Below, one piece after another: positions 9,869 to 16,430 of a stretch of 49,338 nt of DNA (its first letter is position 1; every line of letters starts with the position of its first letter). A program made the position numbers and the translations under genes. This DNA comes from Tsukamurella sp. 1534 (lineage in GTDB: Bacteria; Actinomycetota; Actinomycetes; Mycobacteriales; Mycobacteriaceae). Location of the stretch: the NCBI RefSeq assembly GCF_000312385.1, contig NZ_HE997627.1, positions 481,299-530,636 on the forward strand, read 5' to 3'. Under the pieces are notes generated by a model. That model had not been told where the DNA came from and made no database searches. It saw only the letters and a list, made by a program, of their open reading frames with translations.

Positions 9869-10405
9869 TCACGCACGGAGACGGCTCAGCCGCTCCTCGG
9901 GCGTCTGCCGGGGGCAGCTCAGGCATTTCTGCGCGTCCGGGCACAGGTACAGCAGGCAGCAGGAGCCGCGGCGGACCACGGTGCCGCGGCCGGGGACGGT
10001 CTCGAACCGGGCGGCCGGCGCCTGCGGTGCGCACTCGGCGAGCAGCTCCTGCGCCCGCCGGTGCGGGTCGGCGGCGCCGAGGGCCGCGGAGGCGACGGAG
10101 TCGGTGCCGATCGCCCACAGCGCACGTTCGGAGGTTCGGGAAGCGGCGGCGACCTCGGGGATCAGCGCGCGGTAGGCCCGTGCGAGGCCCACGCCGGGCC
10201 GCTCCGACGGTGCGCCCTCCCCCGTCTCGGGCCATCCGCCGGGCCCGGTGCGGACCGGGGCGGTGGCCGCGTCGCGGCCCGCCGCGGCGAGTCGTGCCAG
10301 GCCGCCGGAGAGCGCGTACCAGTAGAGGGACCCGGCGGTGCGCGCGTCCGGGGCGCGCATCGATCGGCGCAGTTCGGCGATCGCGGCGGCGACCGACGGG
10401 GCCAT
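9869..10405 (-). CDS. FhuF-like (2Fe-2S)-binding protein
   Basis: 178 residues. The C-terminus has SCCLLYLCPDAQKCLSC, i.e. CC-X10-C-X2-C, the FhuF signature that binds a 2Fe-2S cluster and in FhuF reduces ferric siderophores. The rest is Ala/Arg-rich and weakly conserved, so only the cluster domain is firmly supported; a role in ferric-siderophore reduction is inference. ATG at 10405 shares one base with the stop of the upstream PGPGW gene (TGATG), so the two are probably co-translated. Confidence 0.8.
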   Translation of the reverse strand: MAPSVAAAIAELRRSMRAPDARTAGSLYWYALSGGLARLAAAGRDAATAPVRTGPGGWPETGEGAPSERPGVGLARAYRALIPEVAAASRTSERALWAIGTDSVASAALGAADPHRRAQELLAECAPQAPAARFETVPGRGTVVRRGSCCLLYLCPDAQKCLSCPRQTPEERLSRLRA

Positions 10406-10827
10406 CAGCCGAACAGGGGGCTGGCGAGCCAGGGCCAGTGGATGCCGAACCAGCCGCCGATCATCTTCGCCGCGCCCAGCAGCCACACGGTGGCGAGCAC
10501 GATGGCGCAGGTTCCGAGGGCGAAGAGCCCCTTCACCACGATGTTCTGCCGGCTGAGCCACTCGGCGAAGGCGTCGTACTTCGATCGGGCGAAACGCAGA
10601 AGCCGATGGGCCCAATCGAATTCGGTGGCAAGGATGCCGAGGCCGGCGAACACGATGAGCCAGCCGGGGCCGGGGTACGGGATGGCGATAACGCCCGCGA
10701 TGAGCACGATGCCGCCGACCACGCCGACGGCGGTGCGCCACGCGAGGTGCCCCCGCCTGGTCGAGGTGACCCTTTCGCGCCAGCCGTGCACGCGCGCCAG
10801 CGCACCGTGGTCCTTCCGTTCAGGCAT
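10405..10827 (-). CDS. PGPGW family (TIGR02611-like) transmembrane protein, copy 1
   Basis: 140 residues. A basic N-terminus leads into two adjacent membrane helices separated by the hallmark IPYPGPGW, then ILATEFDWAHRLL, an amphipathic segment (residues about 72-95) and two further hydrophobic stretches. Function of the family is unknown. The neighbouring gene 10888-11409 encodes a close paralogue in the same orientation, with similarity visible even at DNA level around the C-terminus (WPWLASP). Overlaps the FhuF-like gene by one base. Confidence 0.88.
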   Translation of the reverse strand: MPERKDHGALARVHGWRERVTSTRRGHLAWRTAVGVVGGIVLIAGVIAIPYPGPGWLIVFAGLGILATEFDWAHRLLRFARSKYDAFAEWLSRQNIVVKGLFALGTCAIVLATVWLLGAAKMIGGWFGIHWPWLASPLFG

Positions 10828-10887
10828 TCCCCCAGGGTACCGACGGAGCGGCGACGGGGCCGGTTGGCGGACGCCGGTGTCGGGCCG

Positions 10888-11409
10888 TCACTTCGTGATC
10901 GGGCTCGCCAGCCACGGCCAGTCGAGGCCCATCCAGTTCCCCACGGCCTGCAGCGCGCCGAGCAGCCACAGGGTGAGGACCACGATGAGGCACGTGCCCA
11001 GCGCGAACAGCGCTTTCACAGCCGGCCCCTGCTTGCCGTACCAGGTGCGGAACCTGCCGTAGGCGACCTTCACGAAACCCAGCAGGCGTTGCGCCCAGGG
11101 GAATTCGGATGCCAGGATGCCGAGCCCGGTGAACACCATGACCCAGCCGGGGCCGGGGTACGGGATCATGACGATGCCGGCGATCAGCACCACTCCGCCC
11201 ACCAGCCCGACGGCGATCCGCCAGATCAGCCGGCCCTGCGGAGTGGATCGGACCTTCGCGCGCCAGGCACCGACCTTGGCGAGGACGCCCGGGGACTGGA
11301 GGGACGCGGCAGCGGCGGCAGCCGGATCGTCGTCCGGGGCGGGCGCGGGCGCACCCGGCGGCGCGGCGGCCGCGCTCGGTGGGACTTCGGCGTCGCGGCT
11401 GTCCGTCAT
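10888..11409 (-). CDS. PGPGW family (TIGR02611-like) transmembrane protein, copy 2
   Basis: 173 residues; the N-terminal 45 or so are Ala/Pro/Asp-rich and absent from the downstream copy. The core LIWRIAVGLVGGVVLIAGIVMIPYPGPGW is cut here only for layout: two helices around the PGPGW motif, then GILASEFPWAQRLLGF and two more hydrophobic stretches ending WPWLASPITK. It lies 60 nt upstream of copy 1, same strand, so the pair looks like a tandem duplication followed by divergence of the N-terminal tail. No function known. Confidence 0.87.
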   Translation of the reverse strand: MTDSRDAEVPPSAAAAPPGAPAPAPDDDPAAAAAASLQSPGVLAKVGAWRAKVRSTPQGRLIWRIAVGLVGGVVLIAGIVMIPYPGPGWVMVFTGLGILASEFPWAQRLLGFVKVAYGRFRTWYGKQGPAVKALFALGTCLIVVLTLWLLGALQAVGNWMGLDWPWLASPITK

Positions 11410-11489
11410 CCTCGGAGCGTACGACGCGACACCGATTCGTGTGCGATAACGAAAGAGAGCAGGTCACCGGAGCGTATCGGCCGCCGTGC

Positions 11490-12179
11490 TCAGCCGTCGA
11501 GCCCCGTCTCCCGCAGGGTGATGTTGATGCGTCCCCGCTCCAGGCCGCACCCTGCCGGCGCCGTGCCCGGATGCACCTTGGTGACACCGTGGAACGCGAA
11601 CCGCGCGGGCCCACCGAACACCAGCAGGTCCCCTGATCGCAGCGTGAGGTCGGTGTAGGGGCGGCCGCGGTTCTCGGTGTTGCCGAACCGGAAGGTGCAG
11701 GTGTCGCCGATCGAGAGGGACACCACGGGCGCCGGGGACCGCTCGTCCTTGTCCTGGTGCATCCCCATGCGCGCGGCGTGGTCGTAGAAGTTGGCGAGAG
11801 CCGTGTCCGGCGTGTAGCGGTCGGCCTCCGAGGGCGGGTGGCCCACGTCGAGCAGGGCCCGCCGGCCCAGCCGGGCCAGCCATTCCGGGAGGGCGAGCAC
11901 GCGCCGCCCGTTGACGTCCGTGGCCTCCCGCGAATACCGGTACGGCTGCCAGTGCCACCCGAGACAGACCGTGCGGACGGACATCTCGTGCCCCCGGACC
12001 TTCGCCGCGCGGATCGGGACGGGGCCCGCGGCCCACTCCCGGAACCTGTCCGTGGTCCAGGCCTGCTGCCGCAGGTCCATCCATCCCGTGAGGAGTCGGA
12101 CCCCGGGCTCCACCTCGACGAGCTCCCGCGGTGGCGCGGGTGGATCGAACAGCGCGGGTTCGCCGTCGTCGCCGATCAT
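11490..12179 (-). CDS. alkB: AlkB-type 2-oxoglutarate/Fe(II) DNA dealkylase
   Basis: 229 residues. AlkB oxidatively removes 1-methyladenine and 3-methylcytosine lesions. Iron ligands are in MGMHQDKDE (HxD) and the distal His in RFAFHGVTK; the 2OG-binding RxNxTxR motif is RINITLRE near the C-terminus. The nucleotide-recognition-lid region, LGWHWQPYRYSRE, is present. ATG 12179 overlaps the Ada-like gene's stop (ATGA). It is the last gene of a five-gene operon headed by a sigma factor, in which three further proteins have roles or folds linked to alkylation repair. Confidence 0.93.
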   Translation of the reverse strand: MIGDDGEPALFDPPAPPRELVEVEPGVRLLTGWMDLRQQAWTTDRFREWAAGPVPIRAAKVRGHEMSVRTVCLGWHWQPYRYSREATDVNGRRVLALPEWLARLGRRALLDVGHPPSEADRYTPDTALANFYDHAARMGMHQDKDERSPAPVVSLSIGDTCTFRFGNTENRGRPYTDLTLRSGDLLVFGGPARFAFHGVTKVHPGTAPAGCGLERGRINITLRETGLDG

Positions 12180-12442
12180 CGCCCTCCCTTCGCGTGCGCC
12201 GCCTTCCACACCAGGTACTCGGCCCGGCAGCACACCGCGCACGGACGGTACCCCGCGGCGATCGCGGTCTGCTCGTCCGCGAAGAACACCCGGTCCGCGA
12301 CGTAACCGCCGCGGGCGAGCGCCCGGAGCGCCGCCGGACAGTCGAGGCGACCATAGAGCCCGCCCCGGCGGTGGCCGCCCCACGCGCCGGGCACTGCGGA
12401 CCGGTACGGCCGGTCGCGGGCATCACGCAGCGTGTAGCTCAT
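12176..12442 (-). CDS. Stand-alone Ada metal-binding-like domain protein
   Basis: 88 residues, a single domain. The segment VADRVFFADEQTAIAAGYRPCAVC matches the second half of the Ada N-terminal zinc domain (VSFYANASEALAAGFRPCKRC in E. coli Ada, from memory). Cys 35, 68 and 71 (plus 72) can be aligned with three of Ada's four zinc cysteines. The position of the methyl-accepting Cys38 is occupied by Gly 31 (LYGRLDC against IFCRPSC). It therefore probably cannot perform suicide methyl transfer from phosphotriesters. No AraC-type helix-turn-helix or methyltransferase is fused. ATGA overlaps with genes on both sides place it firmly in the alkylation operon. Confidence 0.82.
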   Translation of the reverse strand: MSYTLRDARDRPYRSAVPGAWGGHRRGGLYGRLDCPAALRALARGGYVADRVFFADEQTAIAAGYRPCAVCCRAEYLVWKAAHAKGGR

Positions 12443-13155
12443 CGCGCGTCGTGGAAGACGAGCCCGAGGGTGTGCCGTCGACCCGAGCGCACCGTCGACA
12501 CCCCGTGCCGCACGGGCGACGCCGACCACCCGCGGGTGGATCGGACGGGGCGGTCGCGGGTGGTGAAGACGAAGCCGTGTCCGCGGGGCAACGCGAACGC
12601 GTTGCCCCGGGACTGCGCCCTGGGGCGTTGTTCGACCAGGAGGAACTCGCCGCCGGTGTGGTCCTCGCCGGGCGCGTTGAGGTTGACCACCACCTGCAGC
12701 GGGAACACCAGCTCGCCGTACAGGTCCTGATGCAACGCGTTCCAGTCCCCTGCGCCGTAGCGCAGGAGGATCGCCGTGGACCGGGTCTGCCCCGCGTCGT
12801 GGCACCGCTGGAGCCACTCGTCGAGGGTGTCCGGCCACGGGGCGTCGCGGCCGAGGCGCTCGGCCCAGTCGCGCGCGATCGGCAGCAGTCGTGGGTACAG
12901 GGCCTGTTTGAGCGCCTCGACGGCGTCGGGATACGGGCGCGCGAAGTACTTGTACTCGCCGGCGCCGAACCGGTGCCGCCGCATGTCGATCGTGCTCCGG
13001 AACCGGTCCTCATCCTCGTACAGATCCCGGATCGCGATGGTCTCCGCGTCGCTGAGCAGGCGCGGGAGCGCGGCGCCGCCGTACTCGTCGAGCTCGGCGG
13101 CGACGTTCGGCCAGTCCGCCGCCCCCACGCGGGACCACCAGGGCCCCGCCGTCAT
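12439..13155 (-). CDS. 2OG-Fe(II) oxygenase (DNA-repair-operon associated)
   Basis: 238 residues. A double-stranded beta-helix dioxygenase with HQD iron motif in NALHQDLYGELVFPLQ, distal His in VRHGVSTV, and the 2OG-anchoring Arg about ten residues on (GRRHTLGLVFHDAR). The N-terminal half (about 1-125) is helical and not typical of AlkB; it resembles the prolyl-hydroxylase-like group of uncharacterised actinobacterial and proteobacterial oxygenases. Substrate unknown. Its position between ogt and the Ada-like gene, with ATGA junctions on both sides, suggests a role in alkylation damage. Confidence 0.87.
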   Translation of the reverse strand: MTAGPWWSRVGAADWPNVAAELDEYGGAALPRLLSDAETIAIRDLYEDEDRFRSTIDMRRHRFGAGEYKYFARPYPDAVEALKQALYPRLLPIARDWAERLGRDAPWPDTLDEWLQRCHDAGQTRSTAILLRYGAGDWNALHQDLYGELVFPLQVVVNLNAPGEDHTGGEFLLVEQRPRAQSRGNAFALPRGHGFVFTTRDRPVRSTRGWSASPVRHGVSTVRSGRRHTLGLVFHDAR

Positions 13156-13754
13156 GCCGCCTCCAGGTCCAGTAGGGCGGTCTTCGCCTCGGTCCCCCCG
13201 ATGTATCCGCCGAGGCCGCCGTCGGCCCGGACCACCCGGTGGCACGGGACCACCACCGGCAGCGGGTTGGTGGCGCACGCGGTCCCGACGGCCCGCACGG
13301 CCTTGGGGTTGCCGACCAGTTCGGCGACCTCGCGGTAGCTGCGCGTCGTGCCGTATCCGATGTCGGGGAGGTGGCGCTGCACGAGTTGCCGGAAGCCCTG
13401 CGACAGAGACAGATCCAGGTCGAGGTCGAACGCGGTACGACGGTGCGCGAAGTACTCGTCGAGCTCCCGCGCCGCGCGGTCGAGTCGCCGGGGGGCGCGG
13501 AGCACCCGCGGGCTGACCCGCTCGGCGAGGGTGTCGAGCACCCGGTCGTGGTCCTCGCGCGCGAAGGCCACGCGAAGCAGCCCCCTTCCGGTCGCTGCGA
13601 GCAGCAGCGGCCCGACCGGCGAGTCGACGGTGGTGTACGCGATGTCGACGAGGTCCTGCGCCTCGGCGTCGGCGGCCAGGCGGTCGCGCAGCCGCGCGAG
13701 GGCGTCCGGCTCGACGGGGGCGGCCAGCGATGCCGCGATGTCGTTGTCGTTCAT
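13152..13754 (-). CDS. ogt: Methylated-DNA--[protein]-cysteine S-methyltransferase
   Basis: 200 residues. This is a suicide enzyme that moves the methyl group of O6-methylguanine to its own Cys. The active site is NPLPVVVPCHRVV with the catalytic Cys in PCHR; the wing and Arg finger (YGTTRSYREVAELVGNPKAVRAVG) and the C-terminal GGLGGYIGG are intact. The first about 100 residues form the usual variable N-terminal domain. Upstream, the sigma gene's stop overlaps its ATG (ATGA). Confidence 0.94.
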   Translation of the reverse strand: MNDNDIAASLAAPVEPDALARLRDRLAADAEAQDLVDIAYTTVDSPVGPLLLAATGRGLLRVAFAREDHDRVLDTLAERVSPRVLRAPRRLDRAARELDEYFAHRRTAFDLDLDLSLSQGFRQLVQRHLPDIGYGTTRSYREVAELVGNPKAVRAVGTACATNPLPVVVPCHRVVRADGGLGGYIGGTEAKTALLDLEAA

Positions 13755-14239
13755 GATCGTTCTCCTCCCGGGCTCGCGCCCGAGTACGTCTTCCTGAGGT
13801 TCTTGACGCCGTCGGCGGCGGCGCGCCGGGCGGCGTCGACGGTGCCGCCGAGGATCTCGGCGATCCGTGCATAGGGCAGGTCGGCCGCGTAGCGGTAGGC
13901 GACGGCCCTCCGTTGTTTGTCGGGCAGGTTCGCGACCGCGGCCCAGAGCTCGGCGTCGGCGGGGTCCTCGCCGCCCCGTGTACCCGCGTCCGGAACGTCG
14001 CCGACGGGGACCGCCCGCCTCGCCCGGGCACGCACCACGTCGATCGCCTTGCGGTGCGCGATCGTCACGAGCCACGCCTCGACGTTGGCCGTATCCGGCA
14101 GGTCCGGGTAGGCGCGCAACGCGGCGAGGAAGGTCTCCGACCACGCGTCCTCGGCGTCGTGTTCGGGCAGCACCGCGCGACAGACGCGGAGCACAGCGGC
14201 GCCGTGCTCGTCGACGAGCCGGTCGAACGGTGGCTTCAT
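13751..14239 (-). CDS. Sigma-70 family RNA polymerase sigma factor heading an alkylation-repair operon
   Basis: 162 residues, ECF-sized. Region 2: AVLRVCRAVLPEHDAEDAWSETF then WLVTIAHRKAIDVVRARARR; region 4: LPDKQRRAVAYRYAADLPYARIAEILGG as helix-turn-helix. No anti-sigma gene is adjacent. It is the first gene of sigma-ogt-oxygenase-Ada-like-alkB, all joined by ATGA overlaps, so it may act as the operon's own activator in place of an Ada regulator (inference). AGGA lies upstream of ATG 14239, but a seven-codon ORF also overlaps this start. Confidence 0.88.
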   Translation of the reverse strand: MKPPFDRLVDEHGAAVLRVCRAVLPEHDAEDAWSETFLAALRAYPDLPDTANVEAWLVTIAHRKAIDVVRARARRAVPVGDVPDAGTRGGEDPADAELWAAVANLPDKQRRAVAYRYAADLPYARIAEILGGTVDAARRAAADGVKNLRKTYSGASPGGERS

Positions 14240-14259
14240 GTGCTGGTCCTGCGGGTCAT
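14236..14259 (-). CDS. Possible 7-codon leader peptide overlapping the sigma-factor start
   Basis: ATG at 14259 preceded by GAGGAG with 6 nt spacing opens a reading frame MTRRTST whose TGA overlaps the sigma ATG in the same ATGA form as the other junctions of the operon. The ribosome-binding site here is better than that of the sigma gene itself, so translation of sigma may depend on it. Two of seven codons are Arg and three are Thr. Too short to prove by sequence. Confidence 0.3.
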   Translation of the reverse strand: MTRRTST

Positions 14260-14316
14260 CTCGGTCTCCTCACTGTCATCGTGCCCCGTAGACGCTCGGG
14301 ACCGCGGAAACGTGAG

Positions 14317-14333
14317 ACGGGAGTTTCTCCCGT
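14317..14333. promoter_or_regulatory. Perfect 7-bp inverted repeat at the end of the hydrolase gene / upstream of the sigma operon
   Basis: ACGGGAG-TTT-CTCCCGT, arms of 7 bp with a 3-nt loop. It begins at the last base of the hydrolase TAA stop and lies 78 nt upstream of the sigma start. It could be a terminator stem for the hydrolase (there is no clear U-tract after it) or an operator for the alkylation operon. Confidence 0.45.
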
Positions 14334-15193
14334 TAGGCGAAAGCCGCGGTGAGGGCGTCGGCGATCTCATCGGGCGCGGACTCCTGGATCACGTGCCCGG
14401 ACCGCGGCAGTTCGACCACGTCGAGGTTCCGGAACGCCGCGGCGACGCGGGGGAGGCACCGCCGCGGCGGGAAGACCCTGTCACGCATGCCCCAGACCGC
14501 CAGAGCCGGCACGTCTCCCAGAGCCGCCGGAACGTCGTCCCGGAGCCGTCCGAGCAGGGGCGCCGCCGCCCGGATCTCGCGCGGCATCACCGCGAGCGCG
14601 CAGCGCGCGGCGGGCGTGGGCTGCGCTCTCCGGTACTGCTCGAGCTCGCGCGGCGTCAGAACCCCGCGCAGCTCGGAGAAGAGCACCGTGTCGATCAGGA
14701 GGTTCCGGTCGACGATGCGTCGTTGCGCGGGGCCGGTGCTCATGACCGCGCTGAACGCGCGGTTCGGCAGGGCGTCGATGGGCCAGAAGGCGGTGTTGCC
14801 GAGCGCGATCCCCCGGATCCGGTCCGCGCGCGGTACCGCGGCACCGAGGCCGATGGGGCCACCCCAGTCGTGCCCCATGACGACCACGTCGTCGAGGCGG
14901 AGATGGTCCATCAGTTCGCCGAGCGCGGACGTGAGTTCGGCGATCGTGTACCCGAAACCCGCCGGCCTCTCGGAAAGACCGAAGCCGAGATGATCGACCG
15001 CGATGCAGCGGAAGCGCGCCCGGAGCGCGGACACGATCCGCCGGTACACGAAACTCCAGGTGGGCGAACCGTGACAGAACAGGATGACGGGTCCGTCGCC
15101 CTCGTCGATGTAATGCATCCGCCCGGCGGAAGAATCGAACCATCGGGACGCGAAGGGGAAGAGATCGGGGTCGGGCACGAAGTCGATCATCAT
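14333..15193 (-). CDS. Alpha/beta hydrolase, haloalkane dehalogenase-like
   Basis: 286 residues, ATG 15193 with AGGAGG 6 nt upstream. Nucleophile Asp 109 sits in MGHDWGG, followed by Trp 110, as in haloalkane dehalogenases where this Trp helps bind the released halide. Oxyanion region HGSPTW (41-46) has Ser where many dehalogenases have the second halide-binding Asn. The acid is in WGMRDRV and the catalytic His in SGHVIQE. A dehalogenase or another Asp-nucleophile hydrolase is possible. It is divergent from a TetR gene with two identical palindromes between them, so it is probably repressed by that regulator and induced by a small molecule. Confidence 0.85.
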   Translation of the reverse strand: MMIDFVPDPDLFPFASRWFDSSAGRMHYIDEGDGPVILFCHGSPTWSFVYRRIVSALRARFRCIAVDHLGFGLSERPAGFGYTIAELTSALGELMDHLRLDDVVVMGHDWGGPIGLGAAVPRADRIRGIALGNTAFWPIDALPNRAFSAVMSTGPAQRRIVDRNLLIDTVLFSELRGVLTPRELEQYRRAQPTPAARCALAVMPREIRAAAPLLGRLRDDVPAALGDVPALAVWGMRDRVFPPRRCLPRVAAAFRNLDVVELPRSGHVIQESAPDEIADALTAAFA

Positions 15194-15215
15194 GGCGATC
15201 CTCCTACTCGTGTCC

Positions 15216-15256
15216 GCTACACCTGTAGCGAAGAGCTCCGACGCTACACCTGTAGC
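15216..15256. promoter_or_regulatory. Two identical TetR-type operators
   Basis: GCTACACCTGTAGC occurs twice, at 15216-15229 and 15243-15256. Each copy is an inverted repeat GCTACA-CC-TGTAGC, and their start points are 27 bp apart. They fill the short divergent spacer between the hydrolase (start 15193) and the TetR gene (start 15265), so one protein could shut both promoters. Confidence 0.85.
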
Positions 15257-15264
15257 ATCAACCT

Positions 15265-15867
15265 GTGCCCGACCGCCCCGCCGTCGCCGAGCGACGCGAC
15301 CTCGTCGCCGCCGCCGCGATCCGGATCATCGCCCGCGACGGCGTCCGCGCCCTGACCCATCGCGCCGTGGACCGCGAAGCCGGCATCCCGAACGGCTCCA
15401 CTTCACATCACGCGCGCACCCGCAGGGCGCTTCTCGAACTCGTCGTCGACTCCCTCGCATCCCGCTCGGCCCGCGACGCGCTCGCTGTGGAGCGCGCCGT
15501 CGGCACCGCGGGAACCGACGGGCGCCTCACCGTCGACGACCTCGCGTCCGCACTGACCGGCATGGTCGAATCGCTCGCGGAGCGCCGCGACGACATGCGT
15601 GCCCGCTACGCCCTGATCCTGGAGCTCCATGACGCTCCCGCCCTCCGGGACCGCCTGACCACCGGCTCCGACCTGCACACCGCGAGCCGCGCCATCGCCG
15701 CCGCGGCGCTCGCCCGGGCGGACCTGCCGCACGACGACGCCCGGGTCGACGAACTGATCGTGCTCGCCGACTCCCTGGTCTTCCACCGCACCGCTATCGA
15801 CACCCGCTCCCCCGTCGGCGCCATCATTCACGCCCATCTCCGCGGGATCGCCGAAACGGACACATGA
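15265..15867 (+). CDS. TetR family transcriptional regulator
   Basis: 200 residues from GTG 15265, only 8 nt after the second operator. The N-terminal helix-turn-helix reads LVAAAAIRIIARDGVRALTHRAVDREAGIPNGSTSHHARTRRALLE (given here in pieces of the TetR_N fold, residues about 11-56): helix 1-2, recognition helix around IPNGSTSHH, then the Leu-rich helix 4. The C-terminal ligand domain is not assignable to a subfamily, though GSTSHH resembles regulators with the YjdC/PsrA-type domain. It is presumably the repressor of the divergent hydrolase gene and of itself. Confidence 0.88.
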   Translation: MPDRPAVAERRDLVAAAAIRIIARDGVRALTHRAVDREAGIPNGSTSHHARTRRALLELVVDSLASRSARDALAVERAVGTAGTDGRLTVDDLASALTGMVESLAERRDDMRARYALILELHDAPALRDRLTTGSDLHTASRAIAAAALARADLPHDDARVDELIVLADSLVFHRTAIDTRSPVGAIIHAHLRGIAETDT

Positions 15868-15939
15868 CCGGCGGGTCGCCGTGCTCCCGTAACGTCAGCG
15901 CTGATCAACGGGGCCCCGGTAAAAAAGCTCTGTCGGGGA

Positions 15940-15966
15940 TGTCGAGAACCTCCGGACGGCTCCGTC
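15940..15966 (+). promoter_or_regulatory. ECF42-type promoter of the DGPF-sigma operon
   Basis: TGTCGA at 15940-15945, 17 nt, then CGTC at 15963-15966. This matches the ECF42 promoter consensus reported for Streptomyces venezuelae (TGTCGA -35 and CG[A/T]C -10, as recalled from the literature). It lies about 50 nt before the YCII/DGPF start codon, so the downstream sigma factor probably activates its own operon. Confidence 0.7.
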
Positions 15967-15976
15967 CCAGGTGCGA

Positions 15977-15997
15977 GTACGGACACAATGTCCGTAC
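15977..15997 (+). promoter_or_regulatory. 21-bp perfect palindrome in the presumed 5' UTR of the DGPF operon
   Basis: Arms GTACGGACA and TGTCCGTAC, 9 bp each, spaced by CAA. It starts about 10 nt after the predicted -10 and ends before the GAGGAGG ribosome-binding site. Sequence style (GGACA...TGTCC) fits a TetR-family operator acting as a roadblock, but an mRNA hairpin is equally possible. Confidence 0.7.
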
Positions 15998-16016
15998 CGC
16001 GACGAGGAGGAACATC

Positions 16017-16424
16017 ATGGCCAAGTACCTGCTGCTCAAGCACTACCGTGGCGCCCCCGCCCCGCGGAACGCGGTGCCGATGGACCGGTGGACGCAGGAC
16101 GAGATCACCGCGCACATGCAGTTCATGCAGGATTTCGCGGACCGGCTGGAACGCAGCGGCGAGTTGGTGGACGCCCAGGCGCTCGCGCCGTCCGGAACCT
16201 GGGTGCAGTACGGCGGCGAGGGCGAGCCGGCCGTCACCGACGGGCCGTTCGCCGAGACCAAGGACCTGATCGCGGGGTGGATGGCGATCGACGTCGACAG
16301 CTACGAACGGGCCGTGGAGCTCGCGGGCCAACTCTCCGCGGCGCCCGGGGCCGGAGGTGAGCCCATCTTCGAGTGGCTCGAACTGCGGCCGTTCATGGCG
16401 GAGCCGCCCACCATCGAAGGCTGA
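16017..16424 (+). CDS. YCII/DGPF-domain protein
   Basis: 135 residues, ATG 16017 behind GAGGAGG. The diagnostic AVTDGPFAETKDLIAGW lies at about residues 70-86, the rest is a ferredoxin-like dimeric alpha/beta fold beginning AKYLLLKHYRG. DGPF proteins are the usual genetic partners of ECF42 sigma factors; molecular function is unknown, with possible binding of a small ligand near the conserved Asp/His. The sigma gene follows after 6 nt. Confidence 0.93.
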   Translation: MAKYLLLKHYRGAPAPRNAVPMDRWTQDEITAHMQFMQDFADRLERSGELVDAQALAPSGTWVQYGGEGEPAVTDGPFAETKDLIAGWMAIDVDSYERAVELAGQLSAAPGAGGEPIFEWLELRPFMAEPPTIEG

Positions 16425-16430
16425 ATCACC

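Noticed and set aside
14306-14336. GGAAAC ... GTTA on the plus strand, resembling an ECF promoter
   Set aside because: Spacing of 20 nt is too long and no plus-strand gene follows.
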